Shown piece after piece: positions 1 to 9,148 of a stretch of 64,000 nucleotides of DNA. Location of the stretch: positions 62,001 to 126,000 of the forward strand of contig DGTK01000015.1 of NCBI GenBank assembly GCA_002393735.1, read 5' to 3'. The notes under the pieces were generated by a model that was not told the DNA's origin, did no database searches, and was given only the letters and a program-made list of their open reading frames with translations. Source of the DNA: Lachnospiraceae bacterium UBA4338. GTDB taxonomy: Bacteria > Bacillota > Clostridia > Lachnospirales > Lachnospiraceae. The translations under genes were made by a program, and so were the position numbers. Each line of letters begins with the position of its first letter. Position 1 is the first letter of the stretch.

Positions 1-2
1 TA

Positions 3-1256
3 AGAACCAACCACAGCATTGTTGATGCTGCGGCTCTTGCAATATATACACCTCAGGGAATCATAATTCATACAGGTGATTTCAAGGTTGATTACACACC
101 GGTTTACGGTGATGCCATTGACCTTCAGAGATTTGCAGAACTTGGTCATCACGGAGTACTGCTTCTTATGAGCGACTCCACTAACGCAGAGAGACCGGGA
201 TTCACTCCGTCAGAGAAGACTTTAAAACATACTTTTGAAAGTCTGTTTTTAGAGCATGAAGAAAAAAGGCTTATTATAGCGACCTTTGCATCCAATGTGG
301 ACAGGGTTCAGCAGATTATTAATACAGCTCAGAGATTCAAACGTAAAGTGGCAGTTGAAGGCAGGAGCATGAATAATATCATCAATACTGCCATCAGACT
401 GGGAAGAATCAATATCCCGGAAGGGCTTCTTGTGGATATCGATACCCTTAATAATCTTCCGCCAAAGGATGTCTGCATTATAACCACAGGTTCCCAGGGC
501 GAAAGTATGGCAGCCTTAAGCCGTATGGCCATGGGCATACATAAAAAGATTGATATCGGACCTACGGATACGGTGATTTTTTCATCTCATCCGATTCCGG
601 GTAATGAAAAAGCAGTTATCAAGATTGTTAATGAACTGCATAAGAGAAGGGCAACTGTTGTTATTGAGGATGCTCATGTTTCCGGACATGCCTGCCAGGA
701 AGAGATTAAGTTAATATATGCGCTGACAAGCCCGAAGTTTGCCATGCCGGTGCATGGTGAATATAAGCATCGTCTTGCCAACGCGGGACTGGCCAGGGAT
801 CTGGGTATTCCGTCAGAGAATATATTCATGCTTAACTCGGGAGATGTGCTGGAGGTAACCAAAGACAGCTGCCAGGTAAATGGCAAGGTGGAAGCGGGAT
901 ATGCATATGTGGACGGACTTGAAATAACCAATGCGCAGAATGCTTCACTTCGTGACAGACAGAGACTTTCGGAAGAAGGTATCGTGGTTATTTCCGCAGT
1001 TGTGGATATAGAGGGCAAGGACCTTTATTCGCTGCCGCAGGTTATGGACAGAGGTATAAGCATAACTCAGGAAATCGATGCCAAGTGGGCACAGGAAGTT
1101 GGCGAGAAGTTCACACAAAGTTATTACGACTGCATGGAAAAAGGCATTAATCAGAAGACCAAACTAATTACGGAACTTCGTAACAGCGTAAGCTCATATA
1201 TCTGGTCAACCATGAAGAAGAGGCCGCTTGTGCTTATTATACTTGAGGAGTTATAG
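3..1256 (+). CDS. rnj: Ribonuclease J, 5' end missing
   Basis: RNase J is a cytoplasmic metallo-beta-lactamase/beta-CASP ribonuclease with 5'-3' exonuclease and endonuclease activity in mRNA decay and rRNA maturation. The frame is open from base 3, so the gene starts upstream; 417 residues are present and roughly 140 N-terminal residues (including the first HxHxDH motif) are outside, judged from the family length of about 555. Visible motifs, numbered in the fragment: HTGDFK at 23-28, SDSTN at 57-61, GSQGE near 163 (beta-CASP), HVSGHA near 225 and PVHGEYKH near 249, which carry the remaining metal and phosphate ligands. The C-terminal domain follows to the end. The next gene begins 10 bases later, so the two are probably co-transcribed. 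No defect is seen in the part shown. Confidence 0.96.
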   Translation, partial: RTNHSIVDAAALAIYTPQGIIIHTGDFKVDYTPVYGDAIDLQRFAELGHHGVLLLMSDSTNAERPGFTPSEKTLKHTFESLFLEHEEKRLIIATFASNVDRVQQIINTAQRFKRKVAVEGRSMNNIINTAIRLGRINIPEGLLVDIDTLNNLPPKDVCIITTGSQGESMAALSRMAMGIHKKIDIGPTDTVIFSSHPIPGNEKAVIKIVNELHKRRATVVIEDAHVSGHACQEEIKLIYALTSPKFAMPVHGEYKHRLANAGLARDLGIPSENIFMLNSGDVLEVTKDSCQVNGKVEAGYAYVDGLEITNAQNASLRDRQRLSEEGIVVISAVVDIEGKDLYSLPQVMDRGISITQEIDAKWAQEVGEKFTQSYYDCMEKGINQKTKLITELRNSVSSYIWSTMKKRPLVLIILEEL

Positions 1257-1266
1257 ATTTAAGGCT

Positions 1267-1590
1267 ATGTTGGAATTTGATAAAGAGACAAAAGAATTTG
1301 TGGCGCAGCTTAAGCAGAGTCATATATATCTTGAATACTTAACGGCCAAGGAAGAGGCCATTAAGGATGAGAATCTGTGGAACAGAATCATGGACTACAG
1401 AAGAAACAGATTTGATATGTCCAGCATCTTAAATGGCCGGGAGATATATGACAGAATAGAAATATTTGAAAGAGATTATGCTGATCTCTATGATAATGAA
1501 ATCGCCAGAAATTATCTGGATGCAGAACTGGCACTTTGCAGACTGCTTCAGGATATCAGTCTGAGCCTTGTGGCAGACCTGGACTTCTAG
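1267..1590 (+). CDS. YlbF/YmcA-family protein
   Basis: A small (107 aa) all-helical charged protein resembling the YlbF/YmcA (Com_YlbF) family, whose Bacillus members join YaaT in a complex that works with RNase Y in mRNA processing and affects competence, biofilm and sporulation. What is seen: no signal peptide or membrane segment, and a pattern of amphipathic helices with many Glu, Arg and Leu. A GTG at 1228 in the same frame overlaps the RNase J end and would add 13 poor residues, so the ATG at 1267 is preferred; GAGGAG lies about 16 bases upstream, which is long spacing. Its position behind an RNase J gene fits a role in RNA turnover, but that is inference; the family call is by pattern only. 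Confidence 0.7.
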   Translation: MLEFDKETKEFVAQLKQSHIYLEYLTAKEEAIKDENLWNRIMDYRRNRFDMSSILNGREIYDRIEIFERDYADLYDNEIARNYLDAELALCRLLQDISLSLVADLDF

Positions 1591-1599
1591 GAGAGTGAG

Positions 1600-2130
1600 A
1601 TGAAAGACAGTAAAGTACTTGTCAAAATTTTATACGCAGTAATTCGAATATCAGCAGTTGTTATTGTGCTGCTTCTTCTTTATAAGCTTCTGTTCTGGTC
1701 CTATGATTTTGGATACAGAATCTTTTCGGACGAACCGATGGAAGCCGGAATTGGAAGAACCATAAGTGTGGCAATTGTGGATGGCAAAAGTGTAAAAGAA
1801 GTGGGAGAACTCTTAGAGAATAAGGGACTTATTCGTAATTCCACTCTTTTTGTATTTCAGGAGAAGTTTTCAGAATATGAAGGCATGATGAAGCCGGGCG
1901 TATATGAACTTAAGACCTCAATGACTCCTCAGGAGATTATTGAATTCATGGCTACCGAGCAGGAGACAGAGGAAGAAGAGATAGAAGAGGGTAATTCCAA
2001 CGGAGCATCCATCGGTGATGAGGATGAAGTCGAAGTCGAAGGCGAAGAAGAACTGGTTAATCCGGACATAACCGATGGCGAGAATGCTGAAGGCGAGAGT
2101 ACGCAGGAAACCGATGAGGTGAATGAATAG
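1600..2130 (+). CDS. MltG-like membrane protein lacking the catalytic domain
   Basis: A 176-aa membrane-anchored protein. It has one transmembrane helix at about residues 9-32, then an extracytoplasmic segment (about 50-115) with the pattern of the small LysM-like subdomain of MltG/YceG endolytic transglycosylases (a hydrophobic start, then a 'V..VG..L...G.I.N...F' run and a 'KPG.Y.L' motif). The large YceG catalytic domain that normally follows is absent; instead the chain ends in about 55 very acidic, Ser/Gly-containing residues with repeats of Glu and Asp. It probably cannot cleave glycan strands and may act as a binding or scaffold protein; this is inference. The start is well placed after AGGAGAGTGAG, 9 bases past the previous stop. 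Confidence 0.7.
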   Translation: MKDSKVLVKILYAVIRISAVVIVLLLLYKLLFWSYDFGYRIFSDEPMEAGIGRTISVAIVDGKSVKEVGELLENKGLIRNSTLFVFQEKFSEYEGMMKPGVYELKTSMTPQEIIEFMATEQETEEEEIEEGNSNGASIGDEDEVEVEGEEELVNPDITDGENAEGESTQETDEVNE

Positions 2131-2132
2131 TC

Positions 2133-2768
2133 ATGGATTATGAAAGACTTGAAGTATTCTTATCTACTTTGGCTGAGGACAATGGAGAATATATTGAAGG
2201 CTTAAGAGAGAAGGCCTTATCTGATGATGTTCCGATTATCAGACGAACCTCGGAAAGGCTGATTAAATTTATCATTAATACATATCAGCCTAAATCCATT
2301 CTTGAGATAGGCACAGCAGTTGGATACAGCGCTATCTTCATGGCCAGTATCAGTAATGCTCACATAACAACTATTGAAAAATATCCGCCGCGCATCACAG
2401 AGGCAAAAAAGAACTTTGAAGAGTGCGGCTATGGAGAGAGAATAACTTTCCTTACAGGCGATGCAATAGAGATACTTAAAGAACTTGATGGCTCATATGA
2501 CATGATATTTATGGATGCAGCCAAGGGACAGTATCAGGTATTTCTTGAAGATTCATTAAGGCTTCTTGATAAAAATGGAATTTTAGTATGCGACAATGTG
2601 CTTCAGGAAGGTGATATTCTGGAATCCAGATATGGAATTATCAGAAGAAACAGAAGTATTCATTCAAGAATGAGAGATTTCTTATATGACATCACTCATG
2701 ATGAAAAACTTGTGTCAACAATTATTCCACTAGGAGATGGAATGAGTCTTACGACTTATAAAAAATAA
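2133..2768 (+). CDS. trmR: SAM-dependent O-methyltransferase, TrmR-like
   Basis: A 211-aa class I methyltransferase of the catechol-O-methyltransferase-like family 3. SAM motif LEIGTAVG is at residues 57-64, the acidic Glu (motif II) near 82, and the likely metal ligands Asp128 (in MDAAKG) and Asp154-Asn155 are present. In Bacillus the homologue TrmR (YrrM) methylates 5-hydroxyuridine at tRNA position 34 to 5-methoxyuridine, and its gene is followed by the U32-family hydroxylation proteins TrhP. The same order is found here, which is the main reason for naming the substrate; without that, other O-methyltransferase substrates would be possible. The gene begins 2 bases after the preceding stop, so it is translated from within the same transcript. 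Confidence 0.8.
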   Translation: MDYERLEVFLSTLAEDNGEYIEGLREKALSDDVPIIRRTSERLIKFIINTYQPKSILEIGTAVGYSAIFMASISNAHITTIEKYPPRITEAKKNFEECGYGERITFLTGDAIEILKELDGSYDMIFMDAAKGQYQVFLEDSLRLLDKNGILVCDNVLQEGDILESRYGIIRRNRSIHSRMRDFLYDITHDEKLVSTIIPLGDGMSLTTYKK

Positions 2769-2782
2769 GTGGTTGTAACCAC
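2769..2782. repeat. GTGGTTNNAACCAC palindrome, copy 1
   Basis: A perfect 6-2-6 inverted repeat, GTGGTTGTAACCAC, directly after the trmR stop codon and before the next gene. It has no T-run, so it is not a standard terminator. The same arms occur at 11600, 15167 and 27015, with a near copy at 7142. Its role is unknown. Confidence 0.6.
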
Positions 2783-2798
2783 ATTTTAAGGATTATAT

Positions 2799-4040
2799 AT
2801 GGATAGAAAAGTTGAACTTCTTGTTCCTGCAGGAAGTCTGGAAGTACTGAAAATTGCAATTATGTTTGGAGCCGATGCGGTATATATTGGCGGTGAGGAA
2901 TTCTCATTAAGAGCCAAGGCTGCAAACTTTAGTGATGAAGATATGATTGCGGGCATTGATTTTGCACATAAGTTTGGAAAGAAAGTTTATGTAACAGTAA
3001 ATATCTTTGCACATAATTATGATATGGATGAGGCAGTAGATTACTTAAAAAGGCTTAATGAGATTAAGCCGGATGGTCTTATTATGTCTGATCCGGGACT
3101 TATATCCCTTGCTTTTGAATATGCTCCAAATGTGGAAGTTCATATCTCAACCCAGGCTAACAATACCAATTATATGACATATAAATTCTGGTATAAGATG
3201 GGCGTTAAGAGAGTTGTAAGTGCAAGAGAATTATCCTTAGAAGAGATAAAGGGAATAAGAGAAAATATTCCTGATGATATGGAGATAGAGTCATTTATTC
3301 ATGGCGCCATGTGCATTTCTTATTCGGGAAGATGTCTTTTGTCCAATTATTTTACCGGAAGGGATGCCAACAGGGGTGAGTGCACCCATCCTTGCAGATG
3401 GCAGTATGCGGTAGTGGAAGAAAAGAGACCCGGCGAATATCTTCCCGTATACGAGAATGAAAGAGGCACCTTTATATTTAATTCCAAGGATCTTTGTATG
3501 ATAGGACATATTCCTGAAATGATAGATGCCGGAATTGATTCATTCAAAATCGAAGGCAGAATGAAGACCTCGCTTTATGTGGCAACTGTTGCAAGAACCT
3601 ACAGAAAAGCGATTGATGATTATTATAAAAGTATTGATACATATAAGTCCAATATGGACTGGTACATGGATGAAATATCCAAGTGTACATACAGAAAATT
3701 TACTACCGGATTTTATTTCGGAAAGCCTAATGAAGAAACACAGATTTATGACAGTAATACCTATATAAGTGAATATATTTATTTGGGTTTTGTGGAAGAG
3801 ATAAGGAGCGGAAAATACAAAATCACCCAGAGAAACAAGTTCTTAATCGGAGATGAGATAGAGATTATGAAACCTGGTGGTGAGAATGTAATTGCAAAGG
3901 TTATCAATATAGAAGATGAAGAAGGTAATGTGGTGCCGGCCGCATCTCACGCCAAGCAGACTTTGTATATTACATTAAGTGAAAAAGCAGATGAATATGA
4001 CATATTCAGAGTTCAGAATAAAGATGTTAAAAAGCCTTAA
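2799..4040 (+). CDS. Peptidase U32-family protein, TrhP-like tRNA hydroxylation protein
   Basis: A 413-aa member of the U32 family. The U32 signature E-S-F-I-H-G-A-M-C-I-S-Y-S-G-R-C spans residues 164-179. Cys172, Cys179, Cys195 and Cys199 are arranged as in the U32 relatives that bind an iron-sulfur cluster (UbiU/UbiV) and in RlhA/TrhP. TrhP proteins are needed to convert U34 of tRNA to 5-hydroxyuridine with prephenate as a likely hydroxyl source, and the preceding gene encodes the matching methyltransferase, so wobble-uridine modification is the best guess. A collagenase-like protease role, an older label for this family, is less likely. An N-terminal TIM-barrel-like half is followed by a beta-rich C-terminal domain from about residue 320. 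The GTGGTT palindrome lies in the 30-base gap before it. Confidence 0.82.
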   Translation: MDRKVELLVPAGSLEVLKIAIMFGADAVYIGGEEFSLRAKAANFSDEDMIAGIDFAHKFGKKVYVTVNIFAHNYDMDEAVDYLKRLNEIKPDGLIMSDPGLISLAFEYAPNVEVHISTQANNTNYMTYKFWYKMGVKRVVSARELSLEEIKGIRENIPDDMEIESFIHGAMCISYSGRCLLSNYFTGRDANRGECTHPCRWQYAVVEEKRPGEYLPVYENERGTFIFNSKDLCMIGHIPEMIDAGIDSFKIEGRMKTSLYVATVARTYRKAIDDYYKSIDTYKSNMDWYMDEISKCTYRKFTTGFYFGKPNEETQIYDSNTYISEYIYLGFVEEIRSGKYKITQRNKFLIGDEIEIMKPGGENVIAKVINIEDEEGNVVPAASHAKQTLYITLSEKADEYDIFRVQNKDVKKP

Positions 4041-4071
4041 ATAAGGTGCAGATAGATGAGAGGAAAACTAA

Positions 4072-6183
4072 ATGAACAAGATTAACATTGAAGAAATCTT
4101 TGGACAGAATGTATTCAGTTTAGGTGTAATGAAAGAATACATTGAGTCTGAAAAAGCCTATGCTGATGTAGTAGAGATTATCAAGCATGGCGGAGAACTT
4201 AATTTGGAAACTGCTGACATTGTGGCAGATGCAATGAAGAGATGGGCCATTGAAAGAGGTGCAACCCATTATACACACTGGTTCCAGCCACTTACGGGAT
4301 ATACTGCTGAGAAGCATGATTCTTTTATTACTCATCCTGATGATGATGGAAAAGTAATTCTTAAATTCTCAGGTAAGGAATTAATAAAAGGTGAGCCTGA
4401 TGCATCATCATTCCCATCAGGTGGACTAAGAGCAACATTCGAGGCAAGAGGTTATACAACCTGGGATATTACATCACCTGCCTTCCTTAAGGAAGATGCA
4501 ACAGGAACAATTCTCTGTATTCCTACAGCATTCTGCTCATATAAGGGCGAAGCTCTTGATAAGAAGACTCCGCTCCTTCGTTCCATGGAAGTTCTTGATA
4601 AGCAGACTTTAAGACTGCTTCGTCTTCTTGGCAATACAACATCAACAAAGGTTACTGCCAATGTTGGTGCTGAGCAGGAATATTTCTTAATCGACAGAGA
4701 TTTATATTTAAACAGATATGACCTTATTTATACAGGAAGAACATTATTTGGTGCACCTGCTCCTAAGGGACAGGAAATGGATGACCACTACTATGGATGC
4801 ATCAGAGAGAGAATCGGTGCCTTCATGAAAGACATTAATGTGGAACTCTGGAAACTTGGTGTAACGGCGAAGACACAGCATAATGAAGTAGCACCTGCGC
4901 AGCATGAACTTGCACCTATTTATGAGGTTGCAAATATTGCGGTAGACCACAACCATCTTGTAATGGAGACAATGAAGGAAGTAGCTGAGAGACATAATCT
5001 TACATGCCTTCTTCATGAGAAACCATTTGCTCATGTTAATGGTTCAGGTAAGCATAATAACTGGTCAATCTGTACTGATGACGGTATCAATTTACTTGAT
5101 CCGGGAGATACACCAAATGATAATATTCAGTTCCTGTTATTCTTATCCTGCATTATGAAAGCAGTTGATGAGCATGCTGATCTCCTTCGTCAGAGTGCAT
5201 CTGATGTTGGTAACGATTACAGACTTGGTGCTGATGAAGCGCCGCCTGCAATTATTTCAATCTTCCTTGGAGAGCAGCTTGAAGATGTGGTTAAGCAGTT
5301 AGTTGAAACAGGTGAGGCAGCCAACTGTATCGAAGGCGGTGTTCTCGAAACAGGTGTATCATATCTTCCTGATTTAGAGAAGGATGCAACAGACAGAAAC
5401 AGAACATCACCATTTGCATTCACAGGAAATAAGTTCGAATTTCGTATGGTAGGTTCACAGGATTCAATCGGTGACCCTAATGTAATATTAAATACAATTG
5501 CGGCGGAGGCTTTTGCACAGGCAGCAGATGTTATTGAAAAATCTGATGATGTTGCCATGGCAGTTCATGATATCATTAAAGAGAATATGACAAAGCATCA
5601 GAGAATTATCTTTAACGGCGACGGATATTCAGAGGACTGGATTAAGGAAGCAAAGAGAAGAGGTCTTCCTAATCTTCCAACAATGCTTGATGCTGTTGAT
5701 ACATTAACTACTGACAAGTCAATTGCCTTATTCGAGAAGTTTGGTATCTTCACAAAGGCAGAACTTGAATCAAGAAAAGAAGTCTTGTATGAAAAATACG
5801 CCAAGACCATGAACATTGAAGCAACATGTATGGTTGAGATGGCATCAAAGCAGATTATTCCTGCAGTAATTAATTATATTGGCAGACTTACAGATGTGGT
5901 TTTGGCAACGGATAAGGCAGGCGTAAATAATCGTGCAATTAAGGAGATTTTATATAAGTCATCTGATTACCTGGACAGAATGCAGGAAGCATTAACAAAG
6001 CTTCAGAACAATCTTGAGTTCGCACAGGCAATTGCTGATTACAAGAAGAGAGCTTTTGCATACAGGGATGTGGTTAAGGTAACCATGGATGAATTAAGAG
6101 TTGAAGCTGATAAACTTGAAATGATAGTTGATAAGGAAGACTGGCCGATTCCAACTTATGGGGATTTGTTGTTTGAGGTATAG
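4072..6183 (+). CDS. glnN: Glutamine synthetase type III
   Basis: ATP-dependent ligation of ammonia to glutamate, in the cytoplasm. At 703 aa it has the length of the large GSIII class (about 700) rather than GSI (about 450). Residues near 114-130 carry the GSIII-specific FPSGGLRATFEARG stretch; the ATP-binding NGSGKHNNWS motif is at 323-332; the conserved GADEAPPA stretch is near 386; and a GNKFEFR segment near 455 contributes the ammonia/ATP site. The C-terminal 150 residues are helical, as usual in the class. The start is set by GAGAGGAAAA just upstream of the ATG. It stands alone in nitrogen metabolism here; no PII gene or riboswitch is visible in its 31-base leader. GSIII is common in Bacteroidetes and rumen or gut clostridia. 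Confidence 0.96.
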   Translation: MNKINIEEIFGQNVFSLGVMKEYIESEKAYADVVEIIKHGGELNLETADIVADAMKRWAIERGATHYTHWFQPLTGYTAEKHDSFITHPDDDGKVILKFSGKELIKGEPDASSFPSGGLRATFEARGYTTWDITSPAFLKEDATGTILCIPTAFCSYKGEALDKKTPLLRSMEVLDKQTLRLLRLLGNTTSTKVTANVGAEQEYFLIDRDLYLNRYDLIYTGRTLFGAPAPKGQEMDDHYYGCIRERIGAFMKDINVELWKLGVTAKTQHNEVAPAQHELAPIYEVANIAVDHNHLVMETMKEVAERHNLTCLLHEKPFAHVNGSGKHNNWSICTDDGINLLDPGDTPNDNIQFLLFLSCIMKAVDEHADLLRQSASDVGNDYRLGADEAPPAIISIFLGEQLEDVVKQLVETGEAANCIEGGVLETGVSYLPDLEKDATDRNRTSPFAFTGNKFEFRMVGSQDSIGDPNVILNTIAAEAFAQAADVIEKSDDVAMAVHDIIKENMTKHQRIIFNGDGYSEDWIKEAKRRGLPNLPTMLDAVDTLTTDKSIALFEKFGIFTKAELESRKEVLYEKYAKTMNIEATCMVEMASKQIIPAVINYIGRLTDVVLATDKAGVNNRAIKEILYKSSDYLDRMQEALTKLQNNLEFAQAIADYKKRAFAYRDVVKVTMDELRVEADKLEMIVDKEDWPIPTYGDLLFEV

Positions 6184-6230
6184 TGTATATTAAAAATCAA
6201 AGTGGCCTTAAGGCTAAAGAAGGAGGTATT

Positions 6231-7151
6231 ATGGAGAATCCGGTATTGGTAATTATGGCAGCAGGTATGGGTAGTCGTTATGGTGGTCTTAAACAGATTG
6301 ACCCGGTAGACAAGGAAGGGCACAAAATCATCGACTTCTCAATCTATGATGCGTACAGGGCAGGTTTTAAGAAAGTAATCTTCATTATCAAGAAAGAGAA
6401 TGAAGAATTATTCAAAGAAGTAATTGGTAATGCAGTAAGTAATAAGATGGAAGTTGAATATGCATTCCAGGATTTAAATGATGTTCCGGAAGGTTTTGTA
6501 ATTCCTGAAGGAAGAGTTAAACCATGGGGTACAGCACATGCAATTTACTGCGCAAGAAATATCATAAACGGTCCTTTTGCAGTAATTAATTCTGATGATT
6601 ATTACGGTGTTGATGCATTCCAGGTTATGTATGATTTCCTTACAACTCATGAAGATGATGAGAAGCATCGTTTTGCAATGGTTGGATATAAACTTGAAAA
6701 TACACTGACTGAGAATGGTTATGTATCAAGAGGATGCTGTAATACAGATGAGAAAGGCAGACTTGCAGATGTAATTGAGAGAACTCATATAATCAAGACT
6801 GAAGATGGCGCTGCCTTCTCAGAAGATGACGGAGTAACATATACTCCAATTCCTGTTGATACTTTAGTATCCATGAATTTCTGGGGATTCAGTAAAGGCA
6901 TCATGGCAGAACTTAAGGAATCACTTGATTATTTCTTTGAAAACACAGTTGCAGGAAATCCTATGAAATCAGAGTGCTATATTCCGCTTGAGGTAGGCAG
7001 ACTTCTTAAGGAGAATAAGGCAACAGTTGAAATACTTACATCCAATGACAAGTGGTTTGGCGTAACATATAAAGAAGATAAGCCATTTGTTGAGGCTTCA
7101 ATTCAGGCACTTAAGGACAAGGGAGTATATCCTGACAAATTGTGGTCATAA
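6231..7151 (+). CDS. Sugar-phosphate nucleotidyltransferase
   Basis: A 306-aa nucleotidyltransferase of the GalU/RmlA-like superfamily that joins a sugar 1-phosphate and an NTP. The nucleotide-binding signature AAGMGSRYGGLKQ lies at about residues 10-22, and the metal-binding Asp pair at SDDYYG near 119. It is shorter and different from classical GalU (LAAG.GTR.LP..K), so the exact sugar and nucleotide are not settled; UDP-glucose or UDP-galactose formation is suggested by the galE gene that follows. The frame is open from a GTG at 6183 that touches the glnN stop, but a perfect AGGAGG at 6221-6226 sits five bases before ATG 6231, which is chosen. A GCCTTAAGGC palindrome lies in the leader. 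Confidence 0.85.
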   Translation: MENPVLVIMAAGMGSRYGGLKQIDPVDKEGHKIIDFSIYDAYRAGFKKVIFIIKKENEELFKEVIGNAVSNKMEVEYAFQDLNDVPEGFVIPEGRVKPWGTAHAIYCARNIINGPFAVINSDDYYGVDAFQVMYDFLTTHEDDEKHRFAMVGYKLENTLTENGYVSRGCCNTDEKGRLADVIERTHIIKTEDGAAFSEDDGVTYTPIPVDTLVSMNFWGFSKGIMAELKESLDYFFENTVAGNPMKSECYIPLEVGRLLKENKATVEILTSNDKWFGVTYKEDKPFVEASIQALKDKGVYPDKLWS

Positions 7152-7155
7152 CCAC
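7142..7155. repeat. GTGGTCATAACCAC, near copy of the palindrome
   Basis: GTGGTCATAACCAC spans the stop codon of the nucleotidyltransferase. It differs from the GTGGTTNNAACCAC form at one arm base. Like copy 1, it lies at a gene junction. Confidence 0.45.
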
Positions 7156-7185
7156 GAAATTAAAATTATAACCAGGAGGTTTGGT

Positions 7186-8199
7186 ATGTCAATATTAGTT
7201 ACCGGTGGAGCCGGATATATTGGTAGTCATACAGTAGTTGAATTATTAAATCAGGGAGAAGATGTGGTTATAGTAGACAACCTGATTAATTCTTCAGTTA
7301 AAAGTTTGGACGGCGTAGAGCAAATTACAGGAAAGAGACCTAAATTCTACGAATGTGATATCAGGGATAAAGCAGGACTTGACGCAATCTTCGAAAAAGA
7401 AGATATAACCGCATGCATTCATTTTGCGGGTCTTAAGGCAGTAGGTGAAAGCGTGGCAAAGCCTTGGCTTTATTATGAGAATAATATTAATGGTACTCTG
7501 GTTTTGATTAAATCAATGGAAGAACATGGAGTTAAGAATATTGTATTCTCATCATCAGCTACAGTATATGGTGATCCGAAGGAAATCCCTATTACAGAGA
7601 ATTGTCCAAAGGGTGAGATAACCAATCCTTATGGTCAGACCAAGTCAATGCTTGAGCAGATACTTATGGATATTCAAAAAGCAGATAATGCATGGAACGT
7701 AGTACTCCTTCGTTACTTCAATCCAATCGGTGCTCACGAAAGCGGACTTATAGGCGAGAATCCAAATGGTATTCCGAATAACTTAATGCCATATATTACA
7801 CAGGTGGCAGTTGGTAAGAGAGAGTTCCTTGGTGTATTTGGTAATGACTATGATACAGTTGACGGAACAGGTGTAAGAGATTATATCCATGTTGTTGATC
7901 TTGCCATCGGACATCTTCGTGCACTTGATAAGATTAAGGAGAATCCGGGCGTTGCAATTTATAACCTTGGAACAGGTCACGGTTACAGTGTACTTGAGGT
8001 TGTTTCAAACTTTGAGAAGGCAACAGGAGTTAAGATTCCATATAAGATTATGCCTCGCCGTCCAGGTGATATTGCAACATGTTATGCTTCTCCAGAGAAA
8101 GCTAAAAAAGAACTTAACTGGGAAGCAAAGAGAGATATATATGATATGTGCAAGGACAGCTGGAAATGGCAGAGCACACATCCGGACGGATTTAAGTAA
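7186..8199 (+). CDS. galE: UDP-glucose 4-epimerase
   Basis: A 337-aa NAD-dependent short-chain dehydrogenase-type epimerase that interconverts UDP-glucose and UDP-galactose. The N-terminal Rossmann motif GGAGYIGSHT is at residues 7-16, the catalytic Ser-Ser-Ala-Thr-Val-Tyr stretch near 122-128, and the YGQTK (YxxxK) motif near 149. The RRPGD motif near 300 that contacts the UDP is present. The open frame reaches back to 7087, inside the previous gene, but AGGAGG (7174-7179) fixes ATG 7186. It follows a sugar nucleotidyltransferase, so the pair probably feeds cell-surface polysaccharide or Leloir metabolism; no galK or galT is adjacent. Confidence 0.96.
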   Translation: MSILVTGGAGYIGSHTVVELLNQGEDVVIVDNLINSSVKSLDGVEQITGKRPKFYECDIRDKAGLDAIFEKEDITACIHFAGLKAVGESVAKPWLYYENNINGTLVLIKSMEEHGVKNIVFSSSATVYGDPKEIPITENCPKGEITNPYGQTKSMLEQILMDIQKADNAWNVVLLRYFNPIGAHESGLIGENPNGIPNNLMPYITQVAVGKREFLGVFGNDYDTVDGTGVRDYIHVVDLAIGHLRALDKIKENPGVAIYNLGTGHGYSVLEVVSNFEKATGVKIPYKIMPRRPGDIATCYASPEKAKKELNWEAKRDIYDMCKDSWKWQSTHPDGFK

Positions 8200-8230
8200 G
8201 ATTTTATTTGGGTAGTATAGAGGCGACTAC

Positions 8231-9127
8231 GTGGAAAGAATACTTACATATAATTACAATTCGAGTGTTAGCAAACCCCTGGCTGAATTCCTTATGAATA
8301 AGGGATATGGCGAACATCTTATGGTTAATTTCCGCAAGGATGATAATCAGACTTTGATTAATGGAATTCCAAGTTTCCTTAATTCAGAGATTCACCAGGG
8401 AGACATGATAACAGTTGTGGTCAGTGAAACATCTTTGGGTGATAATATCATTCCAACACCGATGGACCTGGATATTATTTATGAAGATGAAGATATTATT
8501 CTGATTAATAAAGGTATTAATCTTCCGGTTCATCCAACCAGACATGAGAATGAACATACTCTTGCCAATGGACTTAAGTATTATTACCGTAATGAGAAAA
8601 CACCATTCATATTCAGGTGTATAACAAGGCTCGATAAGGATACAACCGGCATAGTGCTGGTTGCAAAGAATCCTTTCAGCGCGGCTCTTCTTTCAAAGCA
8701 GATGACCGTGTCGAAGATTTTTAAAACTTATTATGCAATAGTGGAAGGTGTGCCGGATCCGAAAGAAGACATTATTAATATGCCGATTGCAAGAGAAGGC
8801 GAAGATGGCATAAAGAGAGTTATTGATTATACAAATGGTGATGAGTGTTATACAAGGTATCTGGTTGAGAAGGAAGCAAAGGGCTATGCTTTCGTTAAGG
8901 CAATTCCGGTTACCGGAAGAACTCATCAGATAAGAGTGCATATGAAGGCCATAGGTTGTCCTATTATCGGGGATAAATTATATAATCCTGAGAATAATAC
9001 AATGGCAAGGCAGGCTCTTCATGCATATTCAATTACATTTACCCATCCCATAACCAAGGCGGAGGTGACTTATGAAGCGCCTATGCCGAAGGATATGCAG
9101 GATGTATATGACAGATTATTTAAATAG
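8231..9127 (+). CDS. RluA/RluD-family pseudouridine synthase
   Basis: A 298-aa enzyme that isomerises uridine to pseudouridine in rRNA or tRNA. The hallmark RLDKDTTG motif, whose first Asp is the catalytic nucleophile, is at about residues 137-144; TGRTHQIRVH near 228-237 and the short 'IIGD..Y' motif after it are also typical. The N-terminal 85 residues replace the usual S4 domain with a diverged version. It starts with GTG at 8231, with AGAGGCG about five bases upstream. Which RNA position is modified cannot be told from sequence: RluD and similar RluA-type subfamilies all share these motifs. Confidence 0.92.
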   Translation: MERILTYNYNSSVSKPLAEFLMNKGYGEHLMVNFRKDDNQTLINGIPSFLNSEIHQGDMITVVVSETSLGDNIIPTPMDLDIIYEDEDIILINKGINLPVHPTRHENEHTLANGLKYYYRNEKTPFIFRCITRLDKDTTGIVLVAKNPFSAALLSKQMTVSKIFKTYYAIVEGVPDPKEDIINMPIAREGEDGIKRVIDYTNGDECYTRYLVEKEAKGYAFVKAIPVTGRTHQIRVHMKAIGCPIIGDKLYNPENNTMARQALHAYSITFTHPITKAEVTYEAPMPKDMQDVYDRLFK

Positions 9128-9148
9128 GAAAGAAAGAGTGGATTTAAG

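Noticed and set aside
6183..6230. GTG start at 6183 for the nucleotidyltransferase
   Set aside because: It would add 16 residues with no ribosome site, whereas AGGAGG stands before ATG 6231.
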